NCBI GenBank assembly: GCA_947448675.1
Contig: CANFOR010000006.1
Location: 1-30,719 of the forward strand
DNA length: 30,719 nt
Source: Betaproteobacteria bacterium
GTDB lineage: Bacteria; Pseudomonadota; Gammaproteobacteria; Burkholderiales; Burkholderiaceae_C
Direction: 5' to 3'
The position numbers were made by a program, and so were the translations under genes. Below, in pieces: positions 1-7,802 of the stretch. Position 1 is the stretch's first letter. The number at the start of each line of letters is the position of its first letter. The notes beneath the pieces were generated by a model. That model worked only from the letters and a program-made list of their open reading frames with translations. It was not told the DNA's origin and did no database searches.

Positions 1-1379
1 CGCAGGGTGCGGACCACGGTGCGGATCTGGTCGGGCGTTTGCACGGCGCGGTCCAGCTCTTCGGGCTGGTATTCAAAGTCGTCGTCCAGCTGCCAGGCGG
101 TCTTAAAGCGGGTGGCTTTGTCTTGCGTTTCCAGCCAGAAGCCTTTGTCCACCCTGGCGCCCTGCTCGCTCACCTCGGTTTTGATGCGGTACACGTCGTA
201 GTTCACATTCACGCCATCGGCCACGGCCTGGGCGTGGCCGTATTCCATGACCAGGTTTTGGTTGAAGAAGCCAAAGGTTTGTTTGTTGGGCGTGGCGGTC
301 AGGCCGATCAAATACGCGTCAAAGTACTCCAGCACCTGGCGCCACAGGTTGTAGATGCTGCGGTGGGCCTCGTCGGTGACCACAATGTCAAAGCTCTCGA
401 TGGGGATGGCCGGGTTGTAGCCAATGGGCTCGGGGTCTTTGAACAGGGTCTCGATGCGCTCTGTGGATTCTTCGTCGGCCTCTTCCGCCAGATCTCTTCC
501 TTTAAGCATGCTGAACATGCGCTGGATGGTGCAGATGACCACGCGGGCGCTGGTGTCCAGCTGGTTGCTTTGCAGGTGCTGGACGATGTATTCCTCACCA
601 AACTTGTAGTTGTTGTAGGGGCTGGCGTAGGCGTCAAACTCTTTCTTGGTCTGGCGGGCCAGGTTGCCCCGGTCCACCAGAAACAGCACCCGGCGCGCAC
701 CGCCAAACTTGATGAGGCGGTAGATGAAGCCGATGCTGGTGAAGGTTTTGCCGCTGCCGGTGGCCATTTGGATCAGGGCCTTGGGCTTGTTGGCGGCGAG
801 GCTTTTCTCCAGGTTGGTGATGGCGCTGATTTGCGCGGGCCACAGGGCATAGTGCGCGCCGCCGCTGCCCCATTCGGTGATGAGCGTTGGCATGGATCGC
901 ATGCGGGCCAGAAAAGTGCCTGCTGTTTCCTGCGCGGTATTGGACCCCGCCGCTGCCTGCAAATAGGCCAACCACTGCACCATCAGCTCGGGGCGGAAGA
1001 AGGCGAACACGGCTCTGGCGCGCGGCTCGGGGTCCAGGCCGTTGGTGAAGTGGGTCTCGATGCCCGTGCTTTCCCATACAAAGGGCAGCGGGCGTCGCCA
1101 AGCGGGCAAGGCGGTCGGCAGGCCCTGGGCATAGCGGCCACTTTGCAGCTCCACGCCGGTGAGGGTGGCGCCCTGCTTCTTGGCTTCGATTACACCGCAG
1201 GCCTTGCCGTTCACATAAAGCAGGTAGTCGGCAAAACCAAAACCGGTGTTGAGGGGAAATTCGCGGATGGCCACGCCGGTGCTGGCGTGGATGTTGGCGT
1301 CAGAGACGTTGCAAACATGCCAACCCGCTGCAACTAAAAGCGCGTCGATGCCGACTCTGGCTTTTTGCTCTGGTGTCAC
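1..1379 (-). CDS. hsdR: Type I restriction enzyme R subunit (HsdR), N-terminal 459 residues, cut by the left window edge
   Basis: The reading frame on the minus strand is open from a GTG at 1379 to the window edge. HsdR is the ATP-dependent DNA translocase and nuclease of type I restriction-modification complexes. Visible in order: an N-terminal PD-(D/E)xK nuclease domain with D51, E65 and K67 (context VIEAKK), then a helicase core with Walker A MATGSGKT at residues 205-212, DEAH at 336-339 and motif III LTATP at 360-364. The GTG start is chosen because an in-frame TAG lies eight codons upstream and GGAG sits about six bases before it; the nearby ATG in another frame stops at once. Family members are usually 800-1,100 residues, so half is missing. 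No hsdM or hsdS lies on the 5' side, so partners, if any, are to the left. Confidence 0.9.
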   Translation of the reverse strand, partial: MTPEQKARVGIDALLVAAGWHVCNVSDANIHASTGVAIREFPLNTGFGFADYLLYVNGKACGVIEAKKQGATLTGVELQSGRYAQGLPTALPAWRRPLPFVWESTGIETHFTNGLDPEPRARAVFAFFRPELMVQWLAYLQAAAGSNTAQETAGTFLARMRSMPTLITEWGSGGAHYALWPAQISAITNLEKSLAANKPKALIQMATGSGKTFTSIGFIYRLIKFGGARRVLFLVDRGNLARQTKKEFDAYASPYNNYKFGEEYIVQHLQSNQLDTSARVVICTIQRMFSMLKGRDLAEEADEESTERIETLFKDPEPIGYNPAIPIESFDIVVTDEAHRSIYNLWRQVLEYFDAYLIGLTATPNKQTFGFFNQNLVMEYGHAQAVADGVNVNYDVYRIKTEVSEQGARVDKGFWLETQDKATRFKTAWQLDDDFEYQPEELDRAVQTPDQIRTVVRTL

Positions 1380-1630
1380 GATATCTCCATGTGGGGCATT
1401 CTAGTGAATTGCTACACGTTGACTTCTTGGGCACGCAAAACTGAAGAACTTGAAGCTTTGCTTGAATTCCAAAATTAGGTTTTCTATTTCGTCACCGAAT
1501 GTGAACGGTCAGGGTTTCGTTTCGGAACCGTCACAGGCTGGTAAAACGCATTTACGGTCGTGATTCCGTTGCTGTATGGGAACAGGCGTGGATTTTTCGC
1601 GGGTGCGCAGCGGAGCCTTGGCAGGCCAGG
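1380..1630. other. Intergenic gap between hsdR and the deacetylase-like gene
   Basis: This 251-base gap holds the hsdR promoter region and the 3' flank of the amidohydrolase gene. I see no coding sequence. An imperfect hairpin (GTGAACGGT at 1501-1509 against ACCGTCAC at 1527-1534, one bulged A) lies about 100 bases past the amidohydrolase stop. It has no T-run, so calling it a terminator would be a guess. Confidence 0.4.
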
Positions 1631-2668
1631 TCAAGCGCCCTCAAACCCCTCCAGCACGTTCACTACGTTCACGCCCAGCTCCAGCGCCGCATAGCCGCCT
1701 TCCATCACTAAAACCGTGGGCAAACCGAGTTTTTTTAAACGCTCGCCCAGGCGGGAGAAATCGCCAGATTGCAAATGGAATGTCGAAATCGGGTCGCCTT
1801 CAAACGTGTCCAATCCCAGGGAGACGACGAGCGCATCCGCCTGGTGTTGCGCAATCCGTGCACACGCTGCATCCAGCGCGGTGAACCAATCGCCCGACGG
1901 CGTGCCCGCCGCCAAAGGCAGGTTGAGATTGAAACCTGCGCCCTCGCCTTCACCGGTTTCATCAGCGTGTCCCAAATAGAACGGGTATTCGGTGCGTGGG
2001 TCGCCATGAAGACTCACAAACAAGACGTCCGCCCGCTGGTAAAAAATGCTCTGCGTGCCATTGCCATGGTGGTAGTCCACGTCGAGCACAGCCACCCGCG
2101 TGCAACCTTGGTTGCGCAAGGTTTGCGCAGCAATTGCCGCATTGTTCAGGAAGCAATATCCGCCCATGAAATCCACACCCGCATGGTGGCCGGGCGGGCG
2201 TGTCGCGCAAAACACAGCGCGTTCACCGCCGGACAACAACATGGCGGCACTGGCTGCCGCGTCGGCCCCGGCTTTGGCGGCGGCCCAGGTGCCGCCATCC
2301 ATGGGGCTGCCGTTGTCCATCGAATACAAGCCCAGTTTGCCGGTGAAATTGACCGGCTCCCGGTCGCTTCGCAAGCTGCGCACCGGCCACACCGACGGGA
2401 AGGGCTGCATTGCGGCGTTGGCCGGGTCAAGCGCCAGCCACTGGCGCCAGGCCGATTCTAGAAACGCCAAGTATCGTGGCGAGTGGATTTGCGGTAGCAC
2501 ATCGTGGCTATCAGTGGTTGGTGTGCGAATGGCGTGGCCGCGCGCTTTCAATTCATTCAGCACAAAACCAGCACGCGCGGGCGACTCGAAACAGGGCACC
2601 CGTTGACCCCGAAAGAATTCAAAGGCAGGGGCGTGGTGCTCGTGCAGCGGGGAATACAAAGTGATCAT
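1631..2668 (-). CDS. Histone deacetylase-family amidohydrolase, probably acetylpolyamine amidohydrolase type
   Basis: A 345-residue zinc-dependent deacetylase of the arginase/HDAC fold. Bacterial members remove acetyl groups from polyamines or other small amides, or from lysine. The family pattern is complete: RPPGHH at 157-162 (active-site His pair), LDVDYHHGNG from 195 with zinc ligands D198 and H200, the third zinc ligand D287 in LGLDTFEGDP, and the transition-state tyrosine Y326 in EGGY. The EGGY form and the length fit the acetylpolyamine amidohydrolase branch better than eukaryotic-type HDACs; the substrate is inferred. I start at the ATG at 2668 (MITLYSP, typical of the family). The longer in-frame start at 2710 would translate the antisense of an IS91 transposase scrap. 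No strong Shine-Dalgarno is visible. It lies downstream of the marR-like gene on the same strand. Confidence 0.88.
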   Translation of the reverse strand: MITLYSPLHEHHAPAFEFFRGQRVPCFESPARAGFVLNELKARGHAIRTPTTDSHDVLPQIHSPRYLAFLESAWRQWLALDPANAAMQPFPSVWPVRSLRSDREPVNFTGKLGLYSMDNGSPMDGGTWAAAKAGADAAASAAMLLSGGERAVFCATRPPGHHAGVDFMGGYCFLNNAAIAAQTLRNQGCTRVAVLDVDYHHGNGTQSIFYQRADVLFVSLHGDPRTEYPFYLGHADETGEGEGAGFNLNLPLAAGTPSGDWFTALDAACARIAQHQADALVVSLGLDTFEGDPISTFHLQSGDFSRLGERLKKLGLPTVLVMEGGYAALELGVNVVNVLEGFEGA

Positions 2669-2882
2669 GGATGGATTTTGCACATTTGGCAAATACCTCG
2701 AATGCGGCATCTTTGCCTACGGCTTTGCCCGCGCCCGCTGCGCTGACTGCGCGCACGACTATTTTGTGGCCTTCTTCTGCAAAGTCTTCCCGTTAGACAG
2801 ACGAATGCTGAGCTCACTGACTAGCAGGGGCATCGACTATTTCGTGCCCATTCCCCAGCGCCAGCCTTGCATGGGCCACTAG
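2661..2882 (+). mobile_element. Remnant of an IS91-family transposase (zinc-ribbon N-terminal region)
   Basis: The plus-strand frame reads as the N-terminal part of an IS91-type transposase. FGKYLECGIFAYGFARARC followed by ADC and HDYFVAFFCK matches the family's cysteine-rich pattern (ECGI-HGF-R-RC--C-H---AFSCK). Further on, DRRML, IDYFVPIP and QRQ correspond to the usual RRM...DH..P..P.RQ block. The second half of the zinc ribbon (GRG.CPSC) is missing, so at least one deletion has occurred. Only about 70 residues remain of a protein normally near 300-400, with no inverted repeats or second element end. The scrap lies between the amidohydrolase and marR genes and is antisense to the last codons of marR. 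This is recognition from memory of the family, not a database search. Confidence 0.7.
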
Positions 2883-3326
2883 ACGGTCTAGCAACTTGTC
2901 TAAACACGTGCACTCTTCTTGGTCGAGGCACGCGACGATCTCAGTATTGCGTCGCTCTATAACCGCTACGACACGCCGCCAAACTACGCCGCCCTTGCGC
3001 GTCAAGGTCAGCACCACGCCACGGCCATCGATGGCACTGGGCCGCTTGTTTACCAGGCCTTGGGCCACCAGGGATTGGGCGGCACGGCTGGCCTGGCCCT
3101 TGTTCAAATTGGCGCGATGCGCCAAATCATCGACCGACAGCGGTGTAAAGGCACCCACAGCCGACAGGCAGCGCCCCTCGCTCAGCGACATGCCCGCGCC
3201 CTCCAGATAAGCCACTTGGCTGGCACGGTCAGTCAGTTTGTGCAGCGTGTGGAGCCGGTGCGTGACGGTTGCATCAAGGGCAAAGCGCGGCTGCACAGGT
3301 TGAGGAATTTTGGCGGGACGGGCCAT
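2814..3326 (-). CDS. MarR-family transcriptional regulator
   Basis: A 170-residue winged-helix regulator of the MarR type. It has the family layout: N-terminal helices (about residues 17-45), a helix-turn-helix around 58-95 (LSVDDLAHRANLNKGQASR, then SLVAQGLV), a wing with DGRGVVLTLTRKG, and C-terminal dimerisation helices. MarR proteins are usually dimeric repressors released by an aromatic or phenolic ligand. It lies 26 bases after the Bug-type gene, so the two are probably co-transcribed, and the shared upstream region faces the homogentisate operon and carries two matching palindromes. It is therefore the best candidate repressor of both directions (inference). Oddity: roughly the last 16 residues (from LALGNGHEI) are read from the antisense of the IS91 scrap, so the native C-terminus has probably been replaced. 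Confidence 0.9.
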   Translation of the reverse strand: MARPAKIPQPVQPRFALDATVTHRLHTLHKLTDRASQVAYLEGAGMSLSEGRCLSAVGAFTPLSVDDLAHRANLNKGQASRAAQSLVAQGLVNKRPSAIDGRGVVLTLTRKGGVVWRRVVAVIERRNTEIVACLDQEECTCLDKLLDRLVAHARLALGNGHEIVDAPASQ

Positions 3327-3352
3327 ACGGATCTGATGGAAATGCCGTGGAT

Positions 3353-4318
3353 TTAGTCAAGGCGAATGTTATTCGAGCGGATCAGCGCGCCCCACTTTAA
3401 ACGTTCACTTTTTGTGTACGCGGCCATTGTTGCAGGCGTGCCGGGCAGGGCCTCCAGGCCCAGAGTCTGAAAGCGTGCTTTGACTGCGGTGCTGTCAAGC
3501 GCCATCTGCAGCGCTTTATTCAGCGCGACTATGGTCTCAGGCGGTGTACTTGCAGGAACAACCATGCCTTGCCATGCGTAGGCTTCGAAGTCTTTCATGC
3601 CCTGTTCAGCAAAGGTCGGGACGTCAAAGCCAGACACCCGCTTGGCGCTGGCGATGGCAATCGCACGCAACTTACCGGACAAGATGTGCGAATAACCGCT
3701 GGCGGTATCGACAAACATCATAGGCAATTGCCCACCGATGACATCCTGGATGGCAGGGGCGGCACCTCGGTAGGGCACCTGCGCCATTGTCAGTCCGCTG
3801 CGTTCACGGAACAACTCCGTAGCCAGGTGATGTGGGCTGCCAGCGCCGGGCGTGGCGTAGTTCAGACCGTTGCCCTGCTTCTTGGCCCAGGCCGTGAACT
3901 CAGCCAGATTCTTGACCGGCACGCTGGCGTTGACTACCAAGATCATCGGAAAGCGGGCGATCAACCCTACCGGCGCCAGATCCTTCTCGGCGTTGTACGC
4001 GAGCTTCGCATACAAAGAGGGGTTGGCCGCCAGGGTAGCCGTATCTGCTGTCAACACCACGTGGCCATCGGCCTTGGCGCGGGCCACATATTCGGCACCA
4101 ATGTTAGTGGCAGCCCCAGGTTTATTGTTGATCAATATCGCCTGACCCAACAGCCGACCCATGGGCTCCGCCAGCACGCGAGCCACCACGTCAGAGCCGC
4201 CACCTGCGGGGTAGGGCACCACCCATTCGATGGGCTTGTCAGGAAATGCCAATGAAACCAGAGGCAACGTGAGGGTGGCCAATGCCAGTGTGCGGCGTAG
4301 CCAGGAAGTGGGTCGCAT
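3353..4318 (-). CDS. Bug-family tripartite tricarboxylate transporter solute-binding protein
   Basis: A 321-residue periplasmic solute-binding protein of the Bug (TctC-like) family, which captures carboxylates or aromatic acids. Evidence: a signal peptide (basic MRPTSWLRR, then a hydrophobic stretch to about residue 24), then the family start FPDKPIEWVVPYPAGGGSD, the NNKPGAATNIGA segment and the VPYRGAAPAIQDVIGGQ loop. The ATG at 4318 has GGAG about six bases upstream; the ATG ten codons further up has no ribosome site and would put charged residues before the signal peptide. There are no TctA/TctB membrane genes in the window, so it must use a distant transporter or act as a sensor. Its position, divergent from the homogentisate operon and upstream of marR, suggests an aromatic acid ligand. 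The ligand itself cannot be read from the sequence. Confidence 0.9.
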   Translation of the reverse strand: MRPTSWLRRTLALATLTLPLVSLAFPDKPIEWVVPYPAGGGSDVVARVLAEPMGRLLGQAILINNKPGAATNIGAEYVARAKADGHVVLTADTATLAANPSLYAKLAYNAEKDLAPVGLIARFPMILVVNASVPVKNLAEFTAWAKKQGNGLNYATPGAGSPHHLATELFRERSGLTMAQVPYRGAAPAIQDVIGGQLPMMFVDTASGYSHILSGKLRAIAIASAKRVSGFDVPTFAEQGMKDFEAYAWQGMVVPASTPPETIVALNKALQMALDSTAVKARFQTLGLEALPGTPATMAAYTKSERLKWGALIRSNNIRLD

Positions 4319-4369
4319 GGTGTCTCCAAAAAAGGAACGAGTAAACATGAAGGGATTTATGAAAGGCTG

Positions 4370-4398
4370 ATTTTATCGAAAAATAGTTGCTAACGCAA
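4370..4398 (-). promoter_or_regulatory. Candidate sigma-70 promoter for the Bug-marR operon
   Basis: On the minus strand, TTGCGT (4393-4398) and TAAAAT (4370-4375) are separated by 17 bases. The -10 matches five of six consensus bases and the -35 three of six. The -35 lies inside the upstream palindrome, so a repressor bound there would block it. No transcription start has been measured. Confidence 0.4.
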
Positions 4399-4399
4399 C
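4386..4399. promoter_or_regulatory. Operator-like palindrome, copy 1 (likely MarR site)
   Basis: GTTGCTAACGCAAC: 5-bp arms GTTGC/GCAAC around a 4-base centre TAAC. It overlaps the candidate -35 of the Bug-marR promoter. The same arms recur at 4444-4457 with the centre reversed, and both copies share the flanks ATA on the left and CA on the right. MarR-family operators are typically short palindromes of this kind. The assignment to the linked MarR protein is inference. Confidence 0.6.
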
Positions 4400-4422
4400 C
4401 AATCGAACGTGCCTACTGTACA

Positions 4423-4428
4423 GATAAT
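4423..4428 (+). promoter_or_regulatory. Possible -10 element for the homogentisate operon
   Basis: GATAAT lies between the two palindromes, about 65 bases before the hydroxylase start. No convincing -35 stands 16-18 bases upstream. If this is the promoter, palindrome copy 2 lies just downstream of the start site, a blocking position. Confidence 0.3.
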
Positions 4429-4443
4429 ACAAAATAAGGCATA

Positions 4444-4457
4444 GTTGCGTTAGCAAC
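4444..4457. promoter_or_regulatory. Operator-like palindrome, copy 2 (likely MarR site)
   Basis: GTTGCGTTAGCAAC: the exact reverse complement of copy 1, with arms GTTGC/GCAAC and centre GTTA. It lies 58 bases centre-to-centre from copy 1 and 35 bases before the hydroxylase ATG. Two identical sites in a divergent promoter gap suggest one regulator controlling both operons. Confidence 0.6.
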
Positions 4458-4492
4458 CATAATTTTACTTCTCAAGTTGAAGGAACGACCAG

Positions 4493-6214
4493 ATGGATTA
4501 CAGCAATGTCCCATATCCATTCACAGCGCGGCGCTATGCCCCGCGTTTGCCTGAACTTCATGACGGACTGGATGTGCAGCGCCACCCTGTCGTGGTAGTG
4601 GGCGGCGGCCCCGTGGGCTACACCACGGCCCTCGGGTTGGCCCGCCAGGGCGTACGTGTGCTGCTGCTTGAAGCCGACGATTCCGTGTGCTTTGGCAGCC
4701 GCGCTATCTGTATATCGCGGCGCAGCCTTGAGATCGCCGCTCGCCTGGGTGCGTTGCCTGGGTTCCTGGACGTCGGCCTGCCATGGACAGGCGGGCGCAG
4801 CTATTACCGCGACACCGAGGTGCTGCACTTTCAGATGCCGCAGGACGAGAACCAGAAACTGCCGCCCATGTTGAACCTGGCGCAATACCATATTGAGCAG
4901 ATTTTGCTCAACCGCGCGGAAGAGCTGGCCGATTTGATCGACATCCGTTGGCAAACCCGCGTGACGGACGTCAAGACCGATGACCACGGTGCGCGGCTCA
5001 CACTCAGCACGCCCTTGGGTGATTACGCGCTCGATGCGGACTGGCTAGTGGCCGCCGATGGTGGCCGCAGCACGGTGCGTGAGTCATTGGGCCTTGCACT
5101 GCAAGGTACCAGCTACGAAGGGCGCTATGTGATTGTGGACATCCTGCTCGACAGCCAGCGCGCCACGGAGCGTTTGGCTTACTTTGACCCGCGCTGCAAC
5201 CCTGGCTCCACCGTGCTGGTGCACAAGCAACCCCATGGAGTCTGGCGAATCGACTACCAGCTAGGTGACGGGGAGGACCCTGACCAGGCCGTATTGCCTG
5301 AAAACGTGATGCCCCGCGTCGCCAGCCTGCTAGAGATGATGGGTGAGCGCGGTGCGTGGCAACCCATATGGACCACCATTTACAAAGCCAATGCACTCAC
5401 TCTGGAGCATTACCGCCATGGCCGTGTGCTTTTTGCGGGTGATGCGGCACATTTGGTGCCTATTTTTGGGGTGCGCGGGGCCAACTCGGGCATCGACGAC
5501 GCGGACAACCTGGCCTGGAAGCTGGCATTTGTGTTGAGGGGTTTGGCATCGGAGCGCCTGCTAGACAGCTATTCCCAGGAGCGTGTGGCAGCCACCCATG
5601 AGAATCTTGCGCAAGGCACCAAAAGCACAGAGTTCATGGCGCCTCCCTCGTTTGCCTTTGCGCTGATGCGCACTGCGGTGCTCGGCCTGGCGCTGCGGCA
5701 CCCCAGATTGCGTTCACTTATCAACCCGCGCCAGAGCGTGGCAATTTGCTACACCGGATCGCGCCTAAATGCCGCACTGCCAGCGAGTGCTGAATTTGAC
5801 GCTGGCCCCGTTCCTGGTGCCGTGTTGCCCGAATGCCCACTCACCCACATCGGCGCGGGGAAAGCACGTGCAGGGTTCCTGACCGACTTGTTGGCGACTG
5901 GTTTTACAGCACTGTATTTCAGTGAGGCGGGCACGTTGCCGCCCGTGCTGCTTACAGCGTTTCAGGCACTGATGGCATTGCCCGCCAGTTTGGCCGCGCG
6001 CGGCATACCGTTTGAACTGCGTTTGATCACGCAAACACAAAGTACCAGCGATCAGCCCAGCGCCTGGGACCACACGCAGCGATTGTTCCCTCTGCTGGCG
6101 GCCAAGCCGGGCAGTCTGTACCTGGTGCGACCTGACGGCCATGTGCTGGCGCGCTGGCGTCAGGTCGACGCAAACGAGGTGCTGGGCGCTATTGACCACG
6201 CCTTGCGTGCCTGA
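4493..6214 (+). CDS. FAD-dependent aromatic hydroxylase (MhpA/MhaA-like), probably yielding homogentisate
   Basis: A 573-residue class A flavoprotein monooxygenase (PheA/TfdB/MhpA family), which uses NAD(P)H and O2 to hydroxylate a phenolic ring. Visible motifs: FAD-binding VVVVGGGPVG at 33-42, the DG motif VAADGGRST at 187-194, and the GD motif VLFAGDAAHLVP at 312-323. The C-terminal part (about 420-573) fits the thioredoxin-like domain of this family. AAGGA precedes the ATG. It heads an operon with a DUF2783-like small protein, homogentisate dioxygenase and fumarylacetoacetase, so the expected product is homogentisate. The best-known match in arrangement is 3-hydroxyphenylacetate 6-hydroxylase MhaA of Pseudomonas putida U, which also has a small partner. 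The actual substrate is inferred from context only. Confidence 0.85.
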   Translation: MDYSNVPYPFTARRYAPRLPELHDGLDVQRHPVVVVGGGPVGYTTALGLARQGVRVLLLEADDSVCFGSRAICISRRSLEIAARLGALPGFLDVGLPWTGGRSYYRDTEVLHFQMPQDENQKLPPMLNLAQYHIEQILLNRAEELADLIDIRWQTRVTDVKTDDHGARLTLSTPLGDYALDADWLVAADGGRSTVRESLGLALQGTSYEGRYVIVDILLDSQRATERLAYFDPRCNPGSTVLVHKQPHGVWRIDYQLGDGEDPDQAVLPENVMPRVASLLEMMGERGAWQPIWTTIYKANALTLEHYRHGRVLFAGDAAHLVPIFGVRGANSGIDDADNLAWKLAFVLRGLASERLLDSYSQERVAATHENLAQGTKSTEFMAPPSFAFALMRTAVLGLALRHPRLRSLINPRQSVAICYTGSRLNAALPASAEFDAGPVPGAVLPECPLTHIGAGKARAGFLTDLLATGFTALYFSEAGTLPPVLLTAFQALMALPASLAARGIPFELRLITQTQSTSDQPSAWDHTQRLFPLLAAKPGSLYLVRPDGHVLARWRQVDANEVLGAIDHALRA

Positions 6215-6241
6215 ACCCCACCCTTCTTCCAGGAGACTTTG

Positions 6242-6418
6242 ATGACTGACTCAGAACTTGACGCAACCTACACCCGACTGTGCAACACCATGACGGCGCT
6301 TGGCGAAGCAGTAACTCCCTTGTTTTTGGCGCGTTTTGCGCTGCTGTCCATCATCCACGTGAATGACGCAGCGCGGGTTGATCAATGGATAACAGATGCT
6401 GCGCAAGACCTTGACTGA
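6242..6418 (+). CDS. 58-residue DUF2783/MhaB-like small partner of the hydroxylase
   Basis: A short gene of 58 codons, ATG at 6242 and TGA at 6416-6418, with AGGAG five to six bases upstream, the strongest ribosome site in this operon. The protein starts MTDSELDATYTRL and contains a hydrophobic helix (LFLARFALLSII) followed by HVNDAARVDQWITDAAQDL. It is predicted to be all-helical and has no cysteine cluster or signal peptide. The layout (aspartate-rich start, central LL.. stretch, D-A..V helix) resembles DUF2783 proteins and the small coupling protein MhaB, which in P. putida U is needed with the flavoprotein MhaA. It lies 27 bases after the hydroxylase, and its end lies close to the hmgA start. 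Assignment is by pattern and position; sequence conservation in such a short protein is hard to judge by eye. Confidence 0.7.
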   Translation: MTDSELDATYTRLCNTMTALGEAVTPLFLARFALLSIIHVNDAARVDQWITDAAQDLD

Positions 6419-6428
6419 AATCGTCGCC

Positions 6429-7748
6429 ATGCCAACTGACCCACGCCCCTATCAAACTGGCTTTGCCAACGAATTCGCCACCGAGGCCTTGCCTGGTGCG
6501 CTACCCGATGGTCGTAACTCGCCGCAGCGCGCGCCCTATGGGCTGTATGCCGAACAACTCTCGGGCACTGCCTTTACTGCGCCGCGCCACGCAAACCGCC
6601 GCACCTGGCTATACCGCATTCGCCCTGCAGCTATGCATCAGCCTTTTTTTCGACTGGCAGAGGGTTTGTTGCGCAGCCGGTTTGACGAACTGCCCACGCC
6701 GCCAGACCCGCTGCGCTGGAATCCCTTGCCAGCACCAATTGCACCGACTGATTTTGTGGAGGGTTTGGTCACCATGGCAGGCAATAAGGCCTGTGGCATC
6801 CACCTGTATGCTGCAAACCGCTCGATGGAGAGACGATTCTTCTACAACGCCGATGGCGAAATGCTGATCGTGCCTCAGCAAGGCCGCCTAGTGCTGGCAA
6901 CCGAGCTGGGGATACTCGAGGTGGAGCCTCAAGAGATTGCCGTCATACCCCGCGGGGTGCGCTTTCAGGTGCGGTTGCCCGCGACCAAGGTAGACGCAGC
7001 TTCCGGCACAGAACAGGGTGTGGCCCGCGGCTACGTGTGCGAGAACTACGGTGCGCTGTTCAGGCTGCCTGACCTGGGCGTACTGGGCTCCAATGGTTTG
7101 GCCAATCCCAGAGATTTTCAGACGCCCGTGGCTGCCTTTGAGGATCTTACTGGCGATTTTGACTTGGTGGCCAAATTCAACGGGCATTTGTGGCAAGCCA
7201 GAATTGACCACTCACCGCTGGACGTGGTGGCATGGCATGGCAACTATGCCCCCTACAAGTACGATTTGCGGAGCTTCAACGCCATAGGCTCGATCAGCTA
7301 CGACCACCCCGACCCGTCCATCTTTCTGGTGCTGCAATCGGCAAGCGATACGGCGGGTGTAGACAACATTGATTTTGTGATCTTCCCGCCGCGCTGGCTG
7401 GTCATGGCAAACACATTTCGCCCGCCTTGGTTTCACCGCAATATTGCCAGCGAATTCATGGGCCTGATCCACGGAATTTACGACGCCAAGGCCGAGGGCT
7501 TTGTTCCCGGCGGAGCGTCGCTGCACAACTGCATGACCGGCCATGGCCCCGACGCAGAAACCTTTGCCACGGCCAGCGCCGCCGACACCACCCGGCCGCA
7601 CCGGGTGAGCGACACCATGGCGTTCATGTTCGAGACGCCCGGCATCATTCAGCCTACCCGGTATGCGCTGGAATGCGCACAGCGACAACCCGACTACGCC
7701 CGTTGCTGGCAAAACCTGCAAAAACATTTCGACCCCACGCAGCGTTAG
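6429..7748 (+). CDS. hmgA: Homogentisate 1,2-dioxygenase
   Basis: A 439-residue iron(II) ring-cleaving dioxygenase that converts homogentisate to 4-maleylacetoacetate. The N-terminus (YQTGFANEFATEALPGALP) is the family signature. The iron ligands can be placed: H336 in PPWFHRN, E342 in SEFMG and H372 in TGHGPD, each one residue later than human HGD H335, E341 and H371. I choose the ATG at 6429 because the protein then begins right at the conserved region. An in-frame ATG at 6396 would add 11 residues and overlap the small upstream gene by 23 bases. Neither start has a clear Shine-Dalgarno, so translational coupling to the upstream gene is likely. It is followed after 54 bases by fumarylacetoacetase. 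Confidence 0.97.
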   Translation: MPTDPRPYQTGFANEFATEALPGALPDGRNSPQRAPYGLYAEQLSGTAFTAPRHANRRTWLYRIRPAAMHQPFFRLAEGLLRSRFDELPTPPDPLRWNPLPAPIAPTDFVEGLVTMAGNKACGIHLYAANRSMERRFFYNADGEMLIVPQQGRLVLATELGILEVEPQEIAVIPRGVRFQVRLPATKVDAASGTEQGVARGYVCENYGALFRLPDLGVLGSNGLANPRDFQTPVAAFEDLTGDFDLVAKFNGHLWQARIDHSPLDVVAWHGNYAPYKYDLRSFNAIGSISYDHPDPSIFLVLQSASDTAGVDNIDFVIFPPRWLVMANTFRPPWFHRNIASEFMGLIHGIYDAKAEGFVPGGASLHNCMTGHGPDAETFATASAADTTRPHRVSDTMAFMFETPGIIQPTRYALECAQRQPDYARCWQNLQKHFDPTQR

Positions 7749-7802
7749 TTGGATGTTCAAACGCTGAGATCTCTGAACGCACCTCTTCGAAAAACACACA
7801 CC

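Noticed and set aside
39..1337. A 432-codon plus-strand frame at the left edge
   Set aside because: It is antisense to the minus-strand hsdR frame, which carries ordered nuclease and helicase motifs. The plus-strand product (Gly/Val/Ala/His-rich) has no domain features.
1..1379. A new defence island
   Set aside because: Only half of one HsdR gene is visible, with no methylase, specificity or other defence gene to its right.
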